From Zoogloeaceae bacterium (lineage in GTDB: Bacteria; Pseudomonadota; Gammaproteobacteria; Burkholderiales; Rhodocyclaceae): a stretch of 64,000 bases of DNA. The notes under the pieces are model-generated. The model saw only the letters and a program-made list of their open reading frames with translations. It did not search any database and was not told where the DNA came from. Positions within the stretch are counted from its first letter, which is position 1; each line of letters opens with the position of its first letter. A program made the position numbers and the translations under genes. Shown piece after piece: positions 58,378 to 64,000 of the stretch. The stretch spans positions 1-64,000 of the forward strand of contig JACKMA010000001.1 of the NCBI GenBank assembly GCA_024235635.1, in the 5' to 3' direction.

Positions 58378-61300
58378 ATGGACAGCTTCCGCTTCGACGA
58401 AAAAACCCTCTCTCAGATCCCGGCCCTGCAACTCCTGATCAACCTGGGCTACCAGTATCTGACACCCGCCGAGGCGCTGGCCGCGCGGGGTGGTCGTGCC
58501 GGCAATGTGTTGCTTGAAGAGATCCTGCGCGAGCAGCTCAAGAAACTGAACCGTATCCAGCACAAGGGCGGGTCCTATCTGTTCAGCGAGGAGAATATCC
58601 AGAGCGCCATCCAGCGGCTGAAGAACGTGAAGTACGACGGCCTGCTCAAGACCAACGAGGCGGTGTACGACCTGCTGAGCCTGGGCGTGGCGCTGGAGCA
58701 GTCCATCGAGGGCGACCAGAAGAGCTTCACGCTCAACTATGTGGACTGGCGTCACCCGGCCAACAACGTCTATCACGTGGCGGCCGAGTTCGCGGTGGAG
58801 CGCACGCGCAGCGTGGAGACCTGCCGGCCGGACATCGTGCTGTTCGTCAATGGCATCCCGTTCACGGTGATCGAGTGCAAGTCGCCCAAGGTCGAGGTGG
58901 CCCAAGCCATCTCGCAGACCATCCGCAACCAGCGCGACGAGTACATCCCGCGTCTGTTCACCTATGTGCAGATGGTGCTCGGCCTGAACAAGAACGAGGC
59001 CCGCTACGCGACCACCGGCACGCCAGCCAAGTTCTGGTCGAAATGGAAGGAAGACGTGGCAGACACGGTCTTGTCGCCGCTACTGGCGCGCCCGCTGGCG
59101 GAGTCGGTGAAGGCCTCGCTGTTCGATCTGGCTTTTGAGGGTCTGGGGGTGCGCGAAGAAGCGGTGCCTTATCTGGTGGGCCGTCAGGCGACCGAGCAGG
59201 ACCGGGCGCTCTATGCGCTATGCCGCCCGGAGCGCCTGTTGGAGATGGCCTGGGCATTTACCGTGTTTGACGGTGGTGTGCGCAAGATTGCGCGCTATCA
59301 ACAGGTTTTCGCCATCCAGGAGGTGCTGCGGCGAGTGCGACGCACGGACGACAGTGGCAAGCGTCGGGGCGGAATCGTGTGGCACACCCAGGGCTCGGGC
59401 AAGTCGCTGACCATGGTGATGCTGGCCCGCGCGCTGGCGCTGGAGCCTGCGATCCGCAATCCGCGCATCGTGCTGGTGACCGATCGGGTGGATCTGGACA
59501 AGCAGCTGGGCAACACTTTCGCCGCCTGTGGCCTGTCCCCCGACCGGGCGGAGAGCGGCCGCCACCTGGTGGAGCTGGTGGCCGACGGCAAGGCACACAT
59601 CGTCACCACCCTGGTGCACAAGTTCGACAAGGCGCTGGCCTACAAGAAGTTCAGCGACGCTTCGCCAGACATTTTCGTGTTGGTCGACGAGACCCAGCGC
59701 ACCCAGCTGGGTGGCTACTCGGCGCGCATGCGCCAGATGTTTCCGAATGCCTGCTACATCGGCTTTACCGGCACGCCGCTGCTGACTCGCGAGAAGAGCG
59801 ACGTGGCCAAGTTCGGCGGCGTGATCCACACCTATGCCATCAATCAGGCGGTGGCCGATGGCGCCATCGTGCCGCTGCTCTATGAGGGGCGCATGGTGGA
59901 ACTGGAGCAGAACCAGACGGCCATCGACATCTGGTTCGAGCGCCACACCCAGGGGCTGACGGACGCACAGAAGGCGGATCTCAAGAAGAAGTACGCCCGC
60001 GCCGAGATGTTGAACAAGGCCGAGCAGGTGATCTACATGCGCGCCTTCGACATCAGCGAGCACTTCCGCCAGAACTGGCAGGGCACGGGTTTCAAGGCGC
60101 AGCTGGTGGCGCCCAACAAGGCGGCTGCGTTGCGATACAAGGCGTTTCTGGATGAGCTGGGCGCCGTCACCAGCGAGGTGATCATCTCGCCGCCGGACGA
60201 GCGCGAAGGCTTCGACGAGATCGACGCCGAGGAATCCAGCGATGCGGTGGTGGCCTTCTGGCAGCGCATGATGAAGCGCTACGGCCCGGAAGAGGACTAC
60301 AACAAACAGATCGTCAATGCCTTTAAGTTCGGTGACGAGCCGGAAATTCTGATCGTGGTGGACAAGCTGCTGACCGGCTTCGACGCGCCGCGCAACACCG
60401 TGCTCTATCTGGCGCGCCGGCTCAAGGACCACTCGCTGCTTCAGGCCATCGCCCGGGTGAACCGTCTGTACGAGGATGAGTCTGGGAGCCGCACCAAGGA
60501 TTTCGGCTACGTCATCGACTACGTGGGCGTTCTCGGCGAACTGGACCAGGCCTTGACCACCTACAGCGCGCTCGATGGTTTCGAGGCGGCAGACCTCGAA
60601 GGCGCGCTGAGTTCGATCCATGAGGAGATTGGCGCGCTGCCGCAGCGCCACGCTGAGCTCTGGGACGTGTTCAAGACGGTGAAAAACCGCCAGGACGAGG
60701 AAGCCTTCGAGCTGCTGCTGGCGAACGATAAACTGCGCGCCGACTTCTACGGGCGGCTATCCGCCTACGCCAAGACGCTGGCCATTGCCCTGTCCAGCGA
60801 ACGCTTCATCACCGAGACGCCCGAGCAGAAGCTGCGCGCCTACAAGAACGACCTGAAGCGCTTCGTCAACCTCAAGGCGGCAGTGAAACTGCGCTATGCC
60901 GAATCCGTGGACTACCGGGACTTCGAGCCCCGCATTCAGAAGCTGCTGGACACGCACATCTCGGCCAGCGAGGTGGTGCAATTGAACGCGCCGGTGAACA
61001 TCTTTGACGAGGCCGCATTCCAGAAGGTGGTCGAGGACCAGGGCGCGGGCAGCGAGAAGAACCTTGGCGCCAAGGCCGACATGATCGCCCATGCTACCAA
61101 GCGGGCCATCAACGAACGGTTGGAGCAGGACCCAGCCTTTTACGAAAAATTCTCTAGGATGATCCAGCAGGCCATCGACGACTATCGCGCGAAGCGAATA
61201 TCCGATATGGAATACCTGCAGCGGGTCACCGAGATCAAGGATGCCGTGGTCTCGCGCAAGGGAGATGACCTGCCGCCGGCGCTGAACGGTGACGCCGACG

Positions 61301-61593
61301 CGGCAGCCGTCTACGGTTTGCTGCACCCCTTTGTGGCGCACCACCTCAGCGACAACGAACAGGCTCGGAACGCCGCTGCCAAGGCGGCCGTGGCGGTGTG
61401 GGATGTCTTTCGCCGCAACCGCAAGGTGGGCTACTGGGATGACCTCGACGCCCAGCGCCGGACCATGAACGAGATCGACGACTACCTCTACGACGAGGTC
61501 AAGGGCGTACGCGGCATCGCGCTGTCCACCGAAGAGATGGATGAGATCATCGAGAGAACGATGCAACTCGCCCGCCACCGGATGGCAGGGTGA
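58378..61593 (+). CDS. hsdR: Type I restriction endonuclease HsdR
   Basis: 1071 aa. N-terminal nuclease motif 'RPDIVLFVNGIPFTVIECKSP' (D ... E-x-K), Walker A G339-S-G-K-S ('WHTQGSGKSLT'), 'FVLVDETQRTQ' (the DEAD-box position reads DETQ instead of the common DEAH), 'IGFTGTPLL', 'VDKLLTGFDAP' and 'QAIARVNRLY' as helicase motifs, and a C-terminal helical part. It moves DNA and cuts it away from the target. The ATG at 58378 is preferred over the GTG two codons earlier. Confidence 0.96.
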   Translation: MDSFRFDEKTLSQIPALQLLINLGYQYLTPAEALAARGGRAGNVLLEEILREQLKKLNRIQHKGGSYLFSEENIQSAIQRLKNVKYDGLLKTNEAVYDLLSLGVALEQSIEGDQKSFTLNYVDWRHPANNVYHVAAEFAVERTRSVETCRPDIVLFVNGIPFTVIECKSPKVEVAQAISQTIRNQRDEYIPRLFTYVQMVLGLNKNEARYATTGTPAKFWSKWKEDVADTVLSPLLARPLAESVKASLFDLAFEGLGVREEAVPYLVGRQATEQDRALYALCRPERLLEMAWAFTVFDGGVRKIARYQQVFAIQEVLRRVRRTDDSGKRRGGIVWHTQGSGKSLTMVMLARALALEPAIRNPRIVLVTDRVDLDKQLGNTFAACGLSPDRAESGRHLVELVADGKAHIVTTLVHKFDKALAYKKFSDASPDIFVLVDETQRTQLGGYSARMRQMFPNACYIGFTGTPLLTREKSDVAKFGGVIHTYAINQAVADGAIVPLLYEGRMVELEQNQTAIDIWFERHTQGLTDAQKADLKKKYARAEMLNKAEQVIYMRAFDISEHFRQNWQGTGFKAQLVAPNKAAALRYKAFLDELGAVTSEVIISPPDEREGFDEIDAEESSDAVVAFWQRMMKRYGPEEDYNKQIVNAFKFGDEPEILIVVDKLLTGFDAPRNTVLYLARRLKDHSLLQAIARVNRLYEDESGSRTKDFGYVIDYVGVLGELDQALTTYSALDGFEAADLEGALSSIHEEIGALPQRHAELWDVFKTVKNRQDEEAFELLLANDKLRADFYGRLSAYAKTLAIALSSERFITETPEQKLRAYKNDLKRFVNLKAAVKLRYAESVDYRDFEPRIQKLLDTHISASEVVQLNAPVNIFDEAAFQKVVEDQGAGSEKNLGAKADMIAHATKRAINERLEQDPAFYEKFSRMIQQAIDDYRAKRISDMEYLQRVTEIKDAVVSRKGDDLPPALNGDADAAAVYGLLHPFVAHHLSDNEQARNAAAKAAVAVWDVFRRNRKVGYWDDLDAQRRTMNEIDDYLYDEVKGVRGIALSTEEMDEIIERTMQLARHRMAG

Positions 61594-61598
61594 AGACG

Positions 61599-62300
61599 AT
61601 GACCAGAATGCTGTCCTATGGCACCGACACGATCCCCTACGAGGTGCGGTATCTACCGTCGAGGCGAACCCTGACCATCGAGGTCCACCCCGACAGCCGC
61701 GTGCTGGTTCGTGCGCCCATTGATTGCCCGGCGGCGCTGATTGCGGAAAGGGTGCAAAAGCGCGCAGGATGGATCAACCGGCAATTGGCAGAGTTTGAGC
61801 GCTACCGACCCCGCATGCCAGCAAGGCAGTACATCAGTGGCGAATCGCATCTCTATCTCGGCAGGCAATACCGACTGAAACTCGTGTCGGGCGATGCAGC
61901 CAGCGTGAAACTCACGCGTGGCCGACTCCTAGTCACGCTGCACGGTGAGCCGACACCAGAGCGCGTCAAGGCACTCCTGCACCGGTGGTATCTCGACCGC
62001 GCGCGAGCCATTTTTGGTGAGTTGCTGGAATCGAATCTGGCCCATTTCCAAGGTGTGAAGTATCCGCGTCTCATCGTACGCACCATGCAATCCCGCTGGG
62101 GCAGTCTGTCGCGCGCCGGCTCCATGACGCTGAACGTGAACCTGGTGCGCGCGCCACGACCTTGCATCGAATATGTCGTGGTCCACGAGCTTTGCCACAC
62201 TCAACACCGCGATCACGATGCACGGTTCTTCAAGCTGCTTGGGCAAGTGATGCCCGAGTGGGAAAGTCGCAAGCAACGCTTGGAAGCTGCACTACTTTGA
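61599..62300 (+). CDS. YgjP-like zinc metallopeptidase (DUF45/M48-related)
   Basis: 233 aa. Contains 'SRRTLTIEVHPDSRVLVRAP', 'RWGSLSRAGSMTLNVNLVRAP' and the zinc motif 'VVHELCHTQHRDHDARFF' (H196-E-L-C-H200). Such proteins are often the last gene of type I restriction operons; the substrate is unknown. A GTG overlapping the hsdR stop would add three residues. Intact. The following 294 bp (62301-62594) show no gene. Confidence 0.92.
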   Translation: MTRMLSYGTDTIPYEVRYLPSRRTLTIEVHPDSRVLVRAPIDCPAALIAERVQKRAGWINRQLAEFERYRPRMPARQYISGESHLYLGRQYRLKLVSGDAASVKLTRGRLLVTLHGEPTPERVKALLHRWYLDRARAIFGELLESNLAHFQGVKYPRLIVRTMQSRWGSLSRAGSMTLNVNLVRAPRPCIEYVVVHELCHTQHRDHDARFFKLLGQVMPEWESRKQRLEAALL

Positions 62301-62594
62301 GGCGGGCGATGCTGTTGTATTGCTCGCCAGGGGCCCATCTAAAGCCACTGGAATTGTCGGTGACCGACAGCTTTCCGATCAGAATTGCGCCGTCGCACAT
62401 ACACATGTCATCGGTCCGCTCCGGGCCCAATAGTGGTGGTTCAAGTGCCAAGCATCGAATGACTGCTCAGGCCGAGCACCAGTCGCCCACGCTCGATTCT
62501 CGCACGCCACGCAACTGTTGCTGTTGGGATGCCGCCGCGCCGCCTCACATGCTCGCTTAACGCAGCGGATTCATGGGATCCGCAGAGCAGCTGG

Positions 62595-63947
62595 ATGGAG
62601 CCACTTCCGTCGCCAGTCGCCACCGGTTCCGTCTATCCTTCGAGTCTCGCGCCTTTCCATGGTCTTGCGCCACTGCGCCAGCCGAGATTCCGATTGCCAT
62701 CGCCACGCAGCCTCACTTTCGCCCTCTACACCCACTGGGACGTCGTTGAGTCCTTGGTGCTGCTGACGCGCGATTTCCCGGTTCTGGAGCGTGAGCAAGT
62801 ATTGTCGATCGTCGCCCGCAACGATGCTTCCCTCGACCTTGCCCGCCGCGAAGATGTCCTGCGCAGCATGGTTGCAGGTGATTTGCTTCGTGTGGTTGCC
62901 CGAAGTGACGCGCTGGAACTCCACCCCCAGGTGGTGGAGTTCGTGCGTGGGCTCACCCGGGAGCACGAACTCGGCCTCTCGCAGGTGTTGCGCGCGCGGA
63001 TCAATGCGATCACGGACGCGACGGCGAGGCTTGCGGAAGGCTTGGCGGCAAACAAGGCAGACCTGATGCGCTCGGCGGCGCAAAAGCTCTCTGAACTGTT
63101 CCGGCAGATCGGCCAACAGCTTGACCAGGACCGGCACGCGATCCTGGAACTCGCCGAGCGCGCCAAGGCAGCCGATGCCAATCTGCCGCTGACCCGACGC
63201 TACGCCGAAGTTCTGGACGCCTACGACAACTACGTTGAACCCATGGCCGGCATGATGGACAGTGGCCCGGAGGGCACGTTCTACCGGCATCTCGAGCACG
63301 CGGAGCAAACGCTGGACCACGCCGTCGAGACACTGGAAGTCCGCGGCGCCCTCTATTCCCACCGCCTGGCAATGCGCCAGGTTGCCTTTCAAGCCAAGGA
63401 GCTGCGCCGCCTCGGCCGCGAGGTGTTGAAGCAATGCAGTGACACGCTACTACCCCTGCGCGAAGAGTTTCGCCAGCACAATGCCTTGTCGGCGGCCATC
63501 ACCCTGTTGCTGGGCCGGGTCCGCAAGCGCGGCCTGCAGCGTGCCCTGCGATCGGCAGACCTGCCGCTGTGGCGCCGTAGCCTGCCGCGCCGGGTCAGCG
63601 TCGGCGCCGAAGTATTGACCATCATGAGCGAGGCACTTCACTACGAGCCCGCCACGGTCCGTTTCCCGGACGATGATCTCGCAGGTCCCGGGCCGCAGCT
63701 CGACCGTGTCGACGAGGCGGCGCTGATCGCCGCTGTCCAGCGAGATCTGCCGATCGAGGATCTGCTCGATTGGCTGCACCGGCATCAGCCGCAATGGAGC
63801 GACGAAACCAAGCTGCGGGTCTATCACGAACTTGTTCGGCGCCCAGAGTGGGAGGTCCGTCCTGCCGCAACTGCGGCGGCGCTGACCCTGAACACGGTGC
63901 GCGTGACGCATCACCCACATGACATCGAACGGGCGCCCGGCCGATGA
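62595..63947 (+). CDS. Kleisin-like subunit of an SMC (Wadjet/MksF-type) system, tentative
   Basis: 450 aa from the ATG of 'MEPLPSPVATGSVYPS'; the frame is open from 62529. After a Pro-rich start, residues about 60-125 are winged-helix-like ('LVLLTRDFPVLEREQVLSIVARND', 'VLRSMVAGDLLRVVARSDALELHPQVVEFVRGL' in pieces). A long coiled coil and helical bundle follow ('ARLAEGLAANKADLMRSAAQKLSELFRQIGQQLDQD' in pieces, 'YAEVLDAYDNYVEPMAGMMD'), then a second small domain. This fits the JetA/MksF layout. It overlaps the next gene by 4 bp and follows a defence operon. Not a DUF3375-type JetA by eye. Confidence 0.55.
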   Translation: MEPLPSPVATGSVYPSSLAPFHGLAPLRQPRFRLPSPRSLTFALYTHWDVVESLVLLTRDFPVLEREQVLSIVARNDASLDLARREDVLRSMVAGDLLRVVARSDALELHPQVVEFVRGLTREHELGLSQVLRARINAITDATARLAEGLAANKADLMRSAAQKLSELFRQIGQQLDQDRHAILELAERAKAADANLPLTRRYAEVLDAYDNYVEPMAGMMDSGPEGTFYRHLEHAEQTLDHAVETLEVRGALYSHRLAMRQVAFQAKELRRLGREVLKQCSDTLLPLREEFRQHNALSAAITLLLGRVRKRGLQRALRSADLPLWRRSLPRRVSVGAEVLTIMSEALHYEPATVRFPDDDLAGPGPQLDRVDEAALIAAVQRDLPIEDLLDWLHRHQPQWSDETKLRVYHELVRRPEWEVRPAATAAALTLNTVRVTHHPHDIERAPGR

Positions 63948-64000
63948 ACACGCCCGCGCCCATCGAACTCGGCCGCCTGCCCTCTCTGGCCGACCTGTTC
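63944..64000 (+). CDS. Start of the next gene in the SMC-like operon (partial)
   Basis: ATG overlaps the stop of the kleisin-like gene (ATGA). The first 19 residues (MNTPAPIELGRLPSLADLF) run to the window edge. In Wadjet/Mks loci the second gene encodes the small MksE/JetB-type subunit; the fragment is too short to confirm. Confidence 0.5.
   Translation, partial: MNTPAPIELGRLPSLADLF

Noticed and set aside
62230..62451. 73-codon minus-strand frame with MCMCDGA, recalling PAAR-like DUF4280 proteins
   Set aside because: The likeness is limited to a few residues, and it overlaps the end of the ygjP-like gene.
1..64000. CRISPR arrays, rRNA and tRNA genes
   Set aside because: No regularly spaced repeats and no tRNA- or rRNA-like stretches were noticed in reading both strands.

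Overview
The window is GC-rich proteobacterial accessory DNA, most likely from a Beta- or Gammaproteobacterium with a denitrifying or nitric-oxide-exposed life style. Evidence for this is an NsrR-type repressor, a hemerythrin-like protein, a 7Fe ferredoxin and NnrS in one cluster, together with an F-type conjugation system and a MOBH relaxase. Assignment to a genus is not possible from the sequence alone; the Rhodocyclales (Thauera/Azoarcus-like) are an inference. Most of the window looks like one large conjugative element (ICE or plasmid) carrying cargo.

Layout. 1-9 kb holds an HDOD protein, a TrfB/KorA-like repressor, three toxin-antitoxin modules (two ParDE, one MazEF), a methyltransferase, an AEC-family transporter with a divergent LysR regulator, a serine recombinase and two broken genes (a WGR protein and a ParE toxin with an in-frame amber codon). 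9.5-15.2 kb is a stress block: ECF sigma factor, ferritin-like protein, di-heme cytochrome c and OsmC on the minus strand, and nsrR divergent from hemerythrin-ferredoxin-nnrS. 15.3-19.2 kb has a GNAT/DUF1778 toxin-antitoxin pair, a small regulator bracketed by two copies of a 17-bp operator, several small unknown genes and a frameshifted tyrosine recombinase.

19.2-38.7 kb is a complete F-type (MPF-F) mating-pair operon on the minus strand, from lytic transglycosylase and pilin to TraG, with nearly every gene overlapping the next. A hairpin-rich divergent region (38.75-39.17 kb, a candidate oriT) separates it from the plus-strand DNA-processing genes traI (MOBH), traD and a DUF4400-like membrane protein. 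traG, the end of traH and the integrase are frame-broken, and each break is repaired by adding a single base, in most cases to a short G or C run.

45.5-49.3 kb is a cluster of integron attC sites without a visible integron integrase: five attC-like sites separate minus-strand gene cassettes that are more AT-rich than the surroundings. One cassette carries a three-gene set of a 62-aa small protein, a PqqD-like protein and a radical-SAM/SPASM enzyme, which has the form of a RiPP (modified peptide) pathway. This is the most novel item in the window.

49.9-64 kb is a defence island: a minimal tyrosine recombinase, a tandem-repeat beta protein, a half-size HsdS, and a type I restriction-modification operon (hsdM-rhuM-hsdS-[Shedu-like DUF4263]-[DUF3800]-hsdR-ygjP). 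At the right edge begins an operon whose first protein looks like the kleisin-like subunit of a Wadjet/MksF-type SMC system, and the second gene is cut by the window end.
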